Shown here one piece after another: positions 21,286 to 29,156 of a stretch of 64,000 nucleotides of DNA. Made by a program: the position numbers and the translations under genes. This stretch comes from Salinispora vitiensis. Its GTDB lineage: Bacteria > Actinomycetota > Actinomycetes > Mycobacteriales > Micromonosporaceae. The stretch covers positions 4,409,901 to 4,473,900 of the forward strand of contig NZ_KB900388.1 of assembly GCF_000378825.1 (NCBI RefSeq), in the 5' to 3' direction. Numbering within the stretch: the stretch's first letter is position 1; each line of letters starts with the position of its first letter. The notes under the pieces are model-generated. The model was not told the origin of the DNA and made no database searches. It worked only from the letters and a program-made list of their open reading frames with translations.

Positions 21286-22272
21286 ATGACGGCGCGGATC
21301 ACTCTGCTCGTCACCTCGCCGCGGCTGCCGGCCGGGCTGCTCACCGCGGCCGCGTGGGACGTCGTACGCCAGCATCCCGTGCTGGCCGGGGCGGAGAGTG
21401 AGCTGACGGCGGCGCTGCGGGTCGCGGGTGCCGAGGTCACCGTCGTGGCCGGCCCGGCCACCCCGGCGTTGCTCGACACTGCCACCACCCGCGGTGGTGC
21501 GGTCTGGCTCGCCGGCCCGGCGGGTGACGAGTCACTCGCTCGGGAGTTGGGCCTGCGCCTGGCCCGGGAGCCGGGGCTCGCCGAGTTGGAGCTGCTGTAC
21601 GGATCATGGGACCCGCCCGGGGCGCGGCTGCTCGACGCGGTGGCGGTGTTGGACCGGCTCGCCTCGCCCGGGGGTGACCCGTGGAAGCGGGCGCAGACCC
21701 ACCGCAGCCTGGCCGGTTTCCTGTTGGAAGAGTGCTACGAGGCGTACGACGCGATCAGCGCCGGTGACACCGACGCGCTCCGCGAGGAGCTCGGGGACGT
21801 GCTGCTCCAGGTGGTGCTGCATGCCCGGCTCGCCGAGGAGTTGCCCGAGGGCGAGCGGTGGAGCGTGGACGACGTGGCCGGTGGCCTGGTCGACAAGATG
21901 GTGCGGCGCAATCCGCACGTCTTCGCCGAGGAGCAGGCCGGCACCCTTGCCGAGATCGAGGAGAACTGGGAGCGGATCAAGCAGGCGGAGAAGGCGCGTG
22001 ACTCGGTGCTGGACGGCATCGCCCTGAGCCAGCCCGCTCTCGCCCTGGCAGCCAAGATCATTGACCGGGTCGCCCGGGTGCGGCTCGCCGTCGCGCCCCC
22101 GCCGCCGCAGTCGCAGGTCGACCCGGAGGCCCGGCTCGGCGCCGACCTGCTGGCTGCGGTGGCCGCCGCCCGCGCCTCCGGGCTGGATCCAGAGGCGGCC
22201 CTGCGCCGCGCCGCCCTCGCCCACGCCGAGACCGTCCGCCGAGCCGAACGCGCCGGCAGCGCCGACGGCTGA
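21286..22272 (+). CDS. mazG: Nucleoside triphosphate pyrophosphohydrolase MazG
   Basis: Housecleaning NTP pyrophosphatase of 328 residues. The catalytic all-alpha region has EECYEAYDAI near 147-156 and EELGDVLLQVV near 166-176, carrying the acidic metal ligands. The N-terminal 110 residues are a divergent methylase-like extension common in actinobacterial MazG. The C-terminus is rich in Arg/Ala and may form the second helical half. Tightly follows the SurA-like lipoprotein gene. Confidence 0.9.
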   Translation: MTARITLLVTSPRLPAGLLTAAAWDVVRQHPVLAGAESELTAALRVAGAEVTVVAGPATPALLDTATTRGGAVWLAGPAGDESLARELGLRLAREPGLAELELLYGSWDPPGARLLDAVAVLDRLASPGGDPWKRAQTHRSLAGFLLEECYEAYDAISAGDTDALREELGDVLLQVVLHARLAEELPEGERWSVDDVAGGLVDKMVRRNPHVFAEEQAGTLAEIEENWERIKQAEKARDSVLDGIALSQPALALAAKIIDRVARVRLAVAPPPPQSQVDPEARLGADLLAAVAAARASGLDPEAALRRAALAHAETVRRAERAGSADG

Positions 22273-22284
22273 GGTTCGGTTGGG

Positions 22285-22568
22285 TCAGCTTCCCGGGCTC
22301 GTCGAACGGTCGACCACGTCGGCCTCCGTCGGCAGTTCGAAGATCGGGCTGTCCGCGGTATCCCGGTAGCTGGTCACCGTCACACCGACCGGTAGCCGGC
22401 CGTGTAGGTGCGGATCGGGGATCTGTCCAGTCGGTTCGCGAGGTCGTTGACCCCATCGGCGTGGCCGATGGTCCGGCCGGCCTCGTCGAGGCTTTGACAA
22501 CCGGTAACGGTGAGCGACGCGATGGCGGCAGCGGCGAGTAGTCGGAGCGGGGTCGAGATGGCGGACAT
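22285..22568 (-). pseudogene. Small lipoprotein gene broken by a one-base frameshift
   Basis: The ATG at 22568 opens MSAISTPLRLLAAAAIASL with lipobox VTGC, then LDEAGRTIGHADGVNDLANRL, and stops at about 22380 after TYTAGYRSV. The adjacent frame continues with sensible sequence (VGVTVTSYRDTADSPIFELP) to the TGA at 22285. Restoring one G after TYTAGYR would join the two into a lipoprotein of about 94 residues. Related actinomycete lipoproteins as I recall them are longer after TYTA, so an additional internal deletion is possible. Convergent with mazG, 12 bases apart. Probably a decaying gene. Confidence 0.55.
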
Positions 22569-22813
22569 GACGACCAACCTCGCCGATCGGATCGATCGTG
22601 TGCGCAAACTCCGACGTCGGTTGACATCGGAGAATACCGGAATGTCGGGCAGGCCGCTCCGCGGAAAGGGCCGGCGCTCGACAGCGTGGCCGGAGATTCA
22701 ACCGCCGGGTGCCGCGTCGCGCTCCATCGCCGCCCGATACGCTGCGTGCAACACCTTCCCAGCCGCACCGTCGCGGCCATGACCGAACGGCAACACACAC
22801 GAGGAGCGACTCA

Positions 22814-24097
22814 GTGGCAACCATCGAGGGAATCGTCGCCCGGGAAATTCTCGACTCACGGGGCAACCCGACCGTCGAGGTCGAGGTTGGGCTCGACGAC
22901 GGTACGATCGCCCGTGCTGCGGTGCCGTCGGGCGCCTCCACCGGTGCCTTCGAGGCGATCGAACTGCGCGACGGTGCGAAGGACCGCTACCTCGGCAAGG
23001 GCGTTGCCAAGGCCGTCTCGAACATCGAAGACAAGATCGTCGACGAGTTGATCGGGTACGAGGCCAGCGAGCAGCGGCTGATCGACCAGAAGATGCTCGA
23101 CATCGACGGTACGGACAACAAGAGCCAGCTCGGCGCCAACGCGATCCTGGGCGTTTCCCTGGCGGTGGCGAAGGCAGCCGCTGGCGCCGCCGAGCTGAGC
23201 CTCTTCCGTTACCTCGGCGGGCCGAACGCGCACCTGCTGCCGGTTCCGATGATGAACATCCTCAACGGTGGAGCGCACGCGGACTCCAACGTCGACATCC
23301 AGGAGTTCATGATCGCGCCGATCGGTGCGCCGACCTTCCGGGAGGCCCTGCGCTCCGGCACCGAGGTCTACCACGCGCTGAAGTCGGTGCTGAAGAAGAA
23401 GGGGCTCTCCACCGGCCTCGGCGACGAGGGTGGCTTCGCGCCCAACCTGCCGACCAACGCCGCCGCGCTGGACCTGATCTCTGAGGCGGTCGAGAAGGCG
23501 GGCTACCGGCTCGGCACCGACATCGTCTTCGCGCTCGACGTGGCCGCGACCGAGTTCTTCGACAACGGCACCTACACCTTCGAGGGCGCCGCGAAGACCG
23601 CGGAGGAGATGAGCAGCTACTACACCAAGCTCGCCGACGCGTACCCGATCGTGTCGATCGAGGACCCGCTGGCCGAGGATGACTGGTCCGGGTGGCGGAC
23701 GCTGACCGCTGCCGTTGGCGACCGGATTCAGATTGTCGGCGACGACCTGTTCGTGACGAACCCGCAGCGGATCGCCCGCGGTATCGCCGAGAACGCCGCC
23801 AATTCGGTCCTGGTGAAGGTTAACCAGATCGGTTCGCTCACCGAGACCCTGGACGCGGTGGACCTTGCCCACCGGGCTGGCTTCCGGTGCATGATGAGCC
23901 ACCGCTCCGGCGAGACCGAGGACACCACCATCGCCGACTTGGCGGTCGCCACCGGCTGCGGCCAGATCAAGACCGGCGCCCCGGCCCGCTCGGACCGGGT
24001 CGCGAAGTACAACCAGCTGCTGCGGATCGAAGAGGAGCTGGCTGACGCCGCGCGGTACGCCGGGTCGGGCGCGTTCCCGCGTTACCGTTCTGCCTGA
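22814..24097 (+). CDS. eno: Enolase
   Basis: Glycolytic 2-phosphoglycerate dehydratase, 427 residues. N-terminal REILDSRGNPT, substrate loop SGASTG near residue 38, catalytic Glu region GDEGGFAPNL near 203-212, metal ligands in SIEDPLAEDDW, the catalytic lysine region LVKVNQIGSLTE near 332-343, and SHRSGETED. The GTG at 22814 is preceded by GAGGAG at 7 bases and gives VATIEGIVARE. Followed by divIC. Confidence 0.98.
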   Translation: MATIEGIVAREILDSRGNPTVEVEVGLDDGTIARAAVPSGASTGAFEAIELRDGAKDRYLGKGVAKAVSNIEDKIVDELIGYEASEQRLIDQKMLDIDGTDNKSQLGANAILGVSLAVAKAAAGAAELSLFRYLGGPNAHLLPVPMMNILNGGAHADSNVDIQEFMIAPIGAPTFREALRSGTEVYHALKSVLKKKGLSTGLGDEGGFAPNLPTNAAALDLISEAVEKAGYRLGTDIVFALDVAATEFFDNGTYTFEGAAKTAEEMSSYYTKLADAYPIVSIEDPLAEDDWSGWRTLTAAVGDRIQIVGDDLFVTNPQRIARGIAENAANSVLVKVNQIGSLTETLDAVDLAHRAGFRCMMSHRSGETEDTTIADLAVATGCGQIKTGAPARSDRVAKYNQLLRIEEELADAARYAGSGAFPRYRSA

Positions 24098-24130
24098 CAG
24101 ACGCGCAACCTCGGGGGGAGGGGCCAGAGG

Positions 24131-24742
24131 ATGCAGCAGCGCCGCACGCCGGGCGGACAGCGTCCGGCCCGCCGGCCCGGCCAGGCCGGCCGGTCGGGCG
24201 GTGCCCGGCCGGTTCGTGCGGGCGGCGCCCGCGGTGAGTCGCGGGCGGCCGCCGGCCGCGCACCGGGCGTGGTCCGGGGCGCCGACGGGGCCCGTTCGGC
24301 GAACCGGCCCGCCGTTCGGCGGTCGGCGCCCGGGGGTGCGGTGAAGCGACTCTCCGCACCCCGCCCCCGATGGGGGACCGGGCGGGCAACCGTGCTGGTC
24401 GCGGTGCTGATCGCCCTCGCTCTCGCCTACACCTATCCGGTCCGGGTCTACCTGGATCAGCAGACGGATATCGCCCGGATGGAGGCCGCCCAGGCAGCGC
24501 AGCGGGCGGAGATCGAGAGACTCACCGTCAAGGCCGCGAAGTGGCAGGACCCGAAGTACATCGCGGCCGAGGCCCGGGAACGCTTCTTCATGGGCGTTGA
24601 GGGCGAGGAGCTGTTGATCGTGCTCCCCAAACCGGGAGCGGACGCGGCGGCGGATCAGTCCGCCGGCCTGGGCGGTCTGGCCGGGTCCGATCGGTGGTAC
24701 GACATCATGTGGTCGAGCGTGACGGCCGCGGATCAGGAATAG
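24131..24742 (+). CDS. Septum formation initiator (DivIC/FtsB family)
   Basis: 203-residue bitopic division protein. A long Arg/Gly/Pro-rich cytoplasmic N-terminus of about 80 residues precedes one membrane helix (about 88-104, ATVLVAVLIALALAYTY). A coiled coil with repeated QxxxxxxMEAAQAAQRAEI then follows at about 110-140, with the WQDPKYIAAEARERF motif diagnostic of the actinobacterial family. It acts with FtsL/FtsQ in divisome assembly. Its position right after eno is conserved in actinobacteria. Confidence 0.88.
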   Translation: MQQRRTPGGQRPARRPGQAGRSGGARPVRAGGARGESRAAAGRAPGVVRGADGARSANRPAVRRSAPGGAVKRLSAPRPRWGTGRATVLVAVLIALALAYTYPVRVYLDQQTDIARMEAAQAAQRAEIERLTVKAAKWQDPKYIAAEARERFFMGVEGEELLIVLPKPGADAAADQSAGLGGLAGSDRWYDIMWSSVTAADQE

Positions 24743-24782
24743 CCCGGCGAGTGCGTGCCGCCACCGAATCAGGAAGGACACC

Positions 24783-25340
24783 GTGACAGTCGTACCACCG
24801 CAGGAGCCGGCGGCATCCTCCGTGCCGCTGCCGCGACGAGAGCCGGCAACCCCGGCCGACCTAGCCGCGGTGGCGGGGCAGCTCGGCCGTCCGCCCCGGG
24901 ACACCCGGGCGGTGGCCCACCGCTGTCCGTGCGGCATGCCCGACGTGGTGGAGACGACGCCGCGGCTCGCCGATGGCACGCCCTTCCCGACGCTCTTCTA
25001 CCTGACCTGTCCCCGGGCGACGGCGGCCTGTAGCCGGCTGGAGTCCGCCGGGCTGATGAGGGAGATGGCCGACCGGCTCGCGGCGGATCCGGAGCTGGCC
25101 GCCCGCTATCGCGCCGCGCACGAGGACTACCTCCGGCGCCGGGAGGCGATCGGTCACGTGCCGGAGATCGCCGGAATCTCCGCCGGGGGGATGCCGGATC
25201 GGGTCAAGTGCCTGCACGTGCACCTCGGGCACGCGCTCGCCGCCGGTCCCGGTGTCAACCCGCTCGGGGACGAGGTGTTGCGGCTGATCGAGCCGTGGTG
25301 GGCGGGGGGACCCTGCGTGGCCACGCCAGCGGACGAGTGA
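24783..25340 (+). CDS. DUF501 family protein
   Basis: 185-residue cytoplasmic protein. Conserved DUF501 features include CPCGMPDVVETTPRL (about 48-62), YLTCPRATAACSRLE (about 77-91) and VKCLHVHLGHALA near 139-151. The Cys/His content suggests metal binding, but no function is established. The GTG at 24783 directly follows an AAGGA stretch. It belongs to the conserved actinobacterial order eno-divIC-DUF501-acetyltransferase-ppx. Confidence 0.88.
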   Translation: MTVVPPQEPAASSVPLPRREPATPADLAAVAGQLGRPPRDTRAVAHRCPCGMPDVVETTPRLADGTPFPTLFYLTCPRATAACSRLESAGLMREMADRLAADPELAARYRAAHEDYLRRREAIGHVPEIAGISAGGMPDRVKCLHVHLGHALAAGPGVNPLGDEVLRLIEPWWAGGPCVATPADE

Positions 25341-25341
25341 G

Positions 25342-25854
25342 ATGACCGCTGCCGGCGGACTCGTGCTCCGTCGCGCCCGGACGGCGGACGTTCGGGGGAT
25401 CCGACGGCTGATCGACACGTACACCGACGGCCGGCGACTACTCAGCAAGGCGACCGTGACCCTGTACGAGGACGTGCAGGAGTTCCGGGTCGCGGTGACA
25501 CCCACCGGGGACGTGGTCGGCTGTGGCGCCCTGCACGTCATGTGGGAGGACCTGGCAGAGATCCGGACGGTGGCGGTCGACCCGAGCTGTCGGCGCGGCG
25601 GGATCGGGCACCAGATCGTGGGCGGCCTGATCGACGGTGCCCGGGAGCTGGGCGTGGCTCGGATCTTCGTACTCACCTTCGAAACCCGCTTCTTCGGTCA
25701 GTTCGGGTTTACCGAGATCGACGGGGCGCCGGTGCCGCACCCGGTCTACGAACAACTGCTGCGCTCGTACGACGAGGGTGTCGCGGAGTTTCTCGACCTG
25801 GAGCGGGTCAAGCCGAACACACTCGGCAACACCCGAATGCTGCTGCGGCTCTGA
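25342..25854 (+). CDS. Amino-acid N-acetyltransferase, ArgA-like GNAT
   Basis: 170-residue GNAT resembling the short actinobacterial glutamate/glutamine N-acetyltransferase (Rv2747 type), which starts arginine synthesis. The acetyl-CoA loop is CRRGGIGHQIV (about 79-89). The C-terminal FETRFFGQFGFTEID stretch matches this subgroup. It begins one base after the DUF501 stop, so translation is coupled. The arginine role is inferred from similarity; another amino acid substrate is possible. Confidence 0.75.
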   Translation: MTAAGGLVLRRARTADVRGIRRLIDTYTDGRRLLSKATVTLYEDVQEFRVAVTPTGDVVGCGALHVMWEDLAEIRTVAVDPSCRRGGIGHQIVGGLIDGARELGVARIFVLTFETRFFGQFGFTEIDGAPVPHPVYEQLLRSYDEGVAEFLDLERVKPNTLGNTRMLLRL

Positions 25855-25887
25855 GCGGGCTGTCCGGCCTGCCGTAGGGTTGCGGGC

Positions 25888-26829
25888 GTGACGACGCGTG
25901 TGGCCGCCATCGACTGCGGGACCAACTCGATTCGCCTGTTGGTCGCCGAGCTGCCGGATCCGGGCGCCGGGGCGAGCGCACCGTTGGTCGAGTTGAGCCG
26001 CCGGCTGGAGACCGTTCGGCTGGGCCAGGGCGTCGACCGCACCGGCCGGTTGGCCCCGGAGGCGATCGAGCGGACTCGGGTGGCGCTGGCGGAGTATGCC
26101 GCCGAGATCGAGAAGTTGGGCGTCGACCGGGTGCGGATGTGTGCCACGTCGGCCTCCCGGGACGCGGAGAACGCCGCCGACTTCCGCGACATGGTGGAGC
26201 GGACGCTGGGGGTCGCCCCGGAGGTGGTGACCGGGGAGGAGGAGGCACGGCTCTCGTTCACCGGGGCAGTTCGTGGCCTGCCCGACTCGACCCGGGAGCC
26301 GTACCTGGTGGTCGACATCGGCGGCGGTTCGACGGAGTTCGTCGTGGGCACCGGCAGCGGTGGTGTGGACGCCGCGATCTCGGTGGACATCGGTTGTGTC
26401 CGGATGACCGAGCGGCACTTGGCGGGTGACCCGCCGGACCCCGCCGAGATCAGGGCGGCCGAGGCTGACATCGTGGCTGCCGTGGACCGGGCGCTCGATG
26501 CGGTGCCCGGTCGGGAGGCCGCCACGCTGGTCGGGCTCGCTGGCTCCGTCACCACGGTGGTCGCGATCGCCGAAGGGCTGACCGGGTACGACCCGCAGCG
26601 TATCCACCATGCCCGGGTGTCGTATCGGGCGGTGGCGGAGGTGACTGCTGACCTGCTGGTGGCGACCCGGGCGCAGCGGCTGGCGATCCCGGTGATGCAT
26701 CCGGGTCGAGCCGACGTGATCGCGGCGGGTGCCCTGGTGCTTCGCGTGATTATGGAGCGTTCGGGCAAGGACCTCGTGGTCGCCTCCGAGCACGACATTC
26801 TGGACGGCATCGCCTACAGCTTGCGGTAG
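25888..26829 (+). CDS. Ppx/GppA exopolyphosphatase family protein
   Basis: 313-residue ASKHA-fold phosphatase that hydrolyses polyphosphate or pppGpp. The P1 phosphate loop AAIDCGTNSIRLLV is at about 4-17, the second loop DIGGGSTEFVVG at about 144-155. The short form, without a C-terminal HD domain, is usual for actinobacteria. Start GTG at 25888. Last gene of the eno-to-ppx block. Confidence 0.9.
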   Translation: MTTRVAAIDCGTNSIRLLVAELPDPGAGASAPLVELSRRLETVRLGQGVDRTGRLAPEAIERTRVALAEYAAEIEKLGVDRVRMCATSASRDAENAADFRDMVERTLGVAPEVVTGEEEARLSFTGAVRGLPDSTREPYLVVDIGGGSTEFVVGTGSGGVDAAISVDIGCVRMTERHLAGDPPDPAEIRAAEADIVAAVDRALDAVPGREAATLVGLAGSVTTVVAIAEGLTGYDPQRIHHARVSYRAVAEVTADLLVATRAQRLAIPVMHPGRADVIAAGALVLRVIMERSGKDLVVASEHDILDGIAYSLR

Positions 26830-26938
26830 GAGTGGCACCGATCCGTTCCCTTCTCAATACGCCCGAACCAGCCCAAATTTCGGATGCTCCGGATAGGCTG
26901 AGACTGTTTCATGGTCAGGCTTTCGTGGCGAGGGGAGC

Positions 26939-28675
26939 ATGGTGGGCGGGAAGGAGGAGACGGTCGCCGTCGGCGAACTGCTACTCGGTCGCCTGCACGA
27001 CCTCGGTGTGCGGCACATCTTCGGGGTGCCGGGTGACTATGCGATGGAGTTCACCGACCAGGTCATGGCCTTCGACGGAATAGAATGGGTCGGCAGTTCA
27101 AACGAACTCAACGCCGGCTACACCGCGGACGGCTACGCGCGGATGGCTGGCATCGGGGCAACTGCTACCCAGTACGGTCCGGGTGAGCTGTCGGTGCTCA
27201 ACGCCCTGGCCGGCGCAATGGCGGAGTCCGTACCCGTCGTTTCGATCGTCGGTGGCCCCTCGACCGAGATTATGCGTCGCCGCACCTCAGTTCATCACTC
27301 GCTCGTGGACGGCGATTTTGACCATTGGGCTCGGATGGCGTGCGAGGTCACGGTTGCTCAGACGTCGTTGACCGCGGAGCATGCGCTGCGGGAGATCGAT
27401 CGGGTGCTGAACGCGTGTTGGTCGCAGCAGCGTCCTGTGTACATCCGAATTCCGGGTGATGTGGCGGTGGCTTCCGTCCCGCGACCGACGCGACCCTTCC
27501 GGCGCCCGGAGCCGGTCACCCACGTGGCGCAACTGGACGCGTTTGCTGCCGCTGCGCACCGCCGGCTCGCCGACGCCCAGCGGCCGGTACTGCTGGTGGG
27601 TAACGTGCCGATCCGGCTGGGCCTGGGGCCGGCCGTCGCCGCGTTCGCGAACGAGTGGAATTGGCCCGTTGCCGCGCAGGCGCTCGGTCGGGGTCTGTTT
27701 GACGAGGCTGACTCTCGTTACATCGGGGTCTATTCTGGCCTGGAGAGTCGGGCCGCGGTCCGGGAGGTGGTCGAAGGCGCCGACGTCGTGGTCTGCCTGG
27801 GAGCCACGTTCTTCGACTGGAATGGCCTGTTCACCGCGGAACTGGATCCGGATCGGATCATTAATTTGGGGCCGGATGCCGCATCGGTTGCCGGTACCCG
27901 TTTCGGCCCGATCTCCATGGCTGCGGCGTTGGACCGGTTGCATCAGCTGGCTATCCGTCGTACGAGCGGCTGGTCGAGCGCGGTGGTTCAGTCGAAGGGA
28001 TTGTCGGAACTGGACAGGGCGGGTAGCAAGTCGATCACTCACGAACGACTCTGGCCGGCGATCGAGGCTCAGTTACGGCCGGGGGACGTGGTGGTCGCGG
28101 AGGTCGGGACCGCCTTTTTTGGCCTAGAGATGATGCGTCTGCCGACCGGCGTATCCGTTTTGGCAGGGCCAATCTGGAGCTCGGCCGGGTACGCGATTCC
28201 TGCCGCTTTCGGTGCCGGAGTCGCTGAACCGGAACGGCGCGTGGTATCGATTACCGGTGACGGTGGAATGCAAATGTCCCCGCAGGAGTTTGGCCAGATG
28301 TTCAACTTTGGTCAATCGTCACTAATTTTCATGGTTAACAATAGCGGCTACGCTACCGAGCGGGCGCTCGAGAAAGCGATTGGGGAAGAGTCTCAGGGTT
28401 ACGCCGAGATACCCAACTGGCGGTACGGCAAGCTGTTGGCGGTGTTCGCGGAGGAGGAGGACTTCGTTGCGCGCACGGCCCGCACCGAGGCCGAGCTGGC
28501 CGAGATCCTGTCCGACATCGACGAGCCTCCGGAGCGGTTGACCTTCGTCGAGGTGGTTGTCGATCCGACGGATGTGCCCGAAGGCATGCCGGAGTGGAGC
28601 CGGGAGGCATCCGCCGCCCTCTATCACGCGAAGTTTCCCGCTCCGGCTCGCCTGCCCTGGAGTGGGCTCAACTAG
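26939..28675 (+). CDS. Thiamine-diphosphate 2-ketoacid decarboxylase (pyruvate/indolepyruvate type)
   Basis: 578-residue ThDP enzyme of the pyruvate/indolepyruvate decarboxylase group. GVPGDY (Asp about 28) and Glu near 60 (SSNELNAGY) match the cofactor-activating and substrate residues. The HH pair is at 119-120 (SVHHSL). The ThDP-magnesium motif runs from GDG (440-442) to NN (467-468), with the catalytic Glu474 in NNSGYATE. This set is specific for non-oxidative decarboxylases, not acetolactate synthase. It probably makes an aldehyde from a 2-keto acid; substrate unknown. The gene uses many AT-ending codons (ATT, AAT, CTA, TTT), unlike its neighbours, suggesting transfer. It is flanked by its own promoter-like TAGGCT upstream. 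Confidence 0.83.
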   Translation: MVGGKEETVAVGELLLGRLHDLGVRHIFGVPGDYAMEFTDQVMAFDGIEWVGSSNELNAGYTADGYARMAGIGATATQYGPGELSVLNALAGAMAESVPVVSIVGGPSTEIMRRRTSVHHSLVDGDFDHWARMACEVTVAQTSLTAEHALREIDRVLNACWSQQRPVYIRIPGDVAVASVPRPTRPFRRPEPVTHVAQLDAFAAAAHRRLADAQRPVLLVGNVPIRLGLGPAVAAFANEWNWPVAAQALGRGLFDEADSRYIGVYSGLESRAAVREVVEGADVVVCLGATFFDWNGLFTAELDPDRIINLGPDAASVAGTRFGPISMAAALDRLHQLAIRRTSGWSSAVVQSKGLSELDRAGSKSITHERLWPAIEAQLRPGDVVVAEVGTAFFGLEMMRLPTGVSVLAGPIWSSAGYAIPAAFGAGVAEPERRVVSITGDGGMQMSPQEFGQMFNFGQSSLIFMVNNSGYATERALEKAIGEESQGYAEIPNWRYGKLLAVFAEEEDFVARTARTEAELAEILSDIDEPPERLTFVEVVVDPTDVPEGMPEWSREASAALYHAKFPAPARLPWSGLN

Positions 28676-28683
28676 CCGGGCGG

Positions 28684-28710
28684 CCCTGCCGGCAGCCGCT
28701 CCGCGCAGGG
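28684..28710 (+). terminator. Possible hairpin after the decarboxylase gene
   Basis: CCCTGC (28684-28689) pairs with GCAGGG (28705-28710), with a small CGG/CCG stem in the loop, followed by TTCTGGTCGTT. It is weak but correctly placed 8 bases after the stop codon. Confidence 0.35.
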
Positions 28711-28786
28711 TTCTGGTCGTTGTGGTGTCTGCAGGTGGTAGGCCTGGCCTCGGGGCGCCCACCGCGGGCTCGGTCGACCAGGTCGG

Positions 28787-28824
28787 TTGACGCTACTGTG
28801 CATTGAACAGTACTGTCCTTCGTA
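28787..28824 (+). promoter_or_regulatory. PadR-type promoter with overlapping palindromes; leaderless start
   Basis: A -35 TTGACG (28787-28792) is followed after 18 bases by a -10 TACTGT (28811-28816), placing transcription start at about the A of the ATG at 28824. The spacer and -10 are built from TACTGT (28794-28799) and ACAGTACTGT (28807-28816), forming a TACTGT-N7-ACAGTA inverted repeat plus a perfect 10-bp palindrome. This is a natural autoregulatory operator for the PadR protein encoded next. Confidence 0.65.
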
Positions 28825-29156
28825 TGGACACCACACAGCTCCTGAAGGGCGTGCTGGACCTGGCTGTCCTCGCGGTGCTTCGGGAAGAGGACGGCTACGG
28901 CTACGACATCCTGCGTCGCCTCCGCGACGCCGGCCTGACCGAGGTGGGCGACGCCTCCGTCTACGGCACGTTGCGGCGCCTCTTCGCGGCGGGGCTGCTC
29001 ACCACGTACGTGGTGCCCAGCGAATCCGGGCCGCACCGCAAGTACTACTCGCTGAACGCCGCCGGCCGCGACCAAATCGCGCGCTCCGGCAAGCTCTGGC
29101 GCTCATTCGCCAGCACCATGGACACGCTGCTCGACGATCGGGGGAGGGCGGCATGA
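28824..29156 (+). CDS. PadR-family transcriptional regulator
   Basis: 110-residue winged-helix protein. The PadR core LLKGVLDLAVLAVLREEDGYGYDI (residues 5-28, given in two parts: LLKGVLDLAVLAVL, then REEDGYGYDI) is followed by the recognition region DASVYGTLRRLFAAGLL and the wing KYYSLNAAGRDQI. The ATG at 28824 has no ribosome site and sits 7 bases after a -10 box, so the message is probably leaderless. The stop overlaps the next gene's start in ATGA; PadR genes paired with a HAAS-domain membrane protein form a common regulator-sensor module. Confidence 0.88.
   Translation: MDTTQLLKGVLDLAVLAVLREEDGYGYDILRRLRDAGLTEVGDASVYGTLRRLFAAGLLTTYVVPSESGPHRKYYSLNAAGRDQIARSGKLWRSFASTMDTLLDDRGRAA

Noticed and set aside
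21286..22272. mazG as part of a phage-defence or toxin system
   Set aside because: Context is the conserved mfd-lipoprotein-mazG-eno housekeeping order, with no toxin partner.
22856..24979. 707-residue minus-strand ORF opposite eno and divIC
   Set aside because: Enolase motifs are all in the plus frame; the antisense product is compositionally biased and domain-free.
28787..29152. Extended N-terminus for the HAAS protein
   Set aside because: It would overlap the whole PadR gene; the ATGA overlap at 29153 is the natural start.
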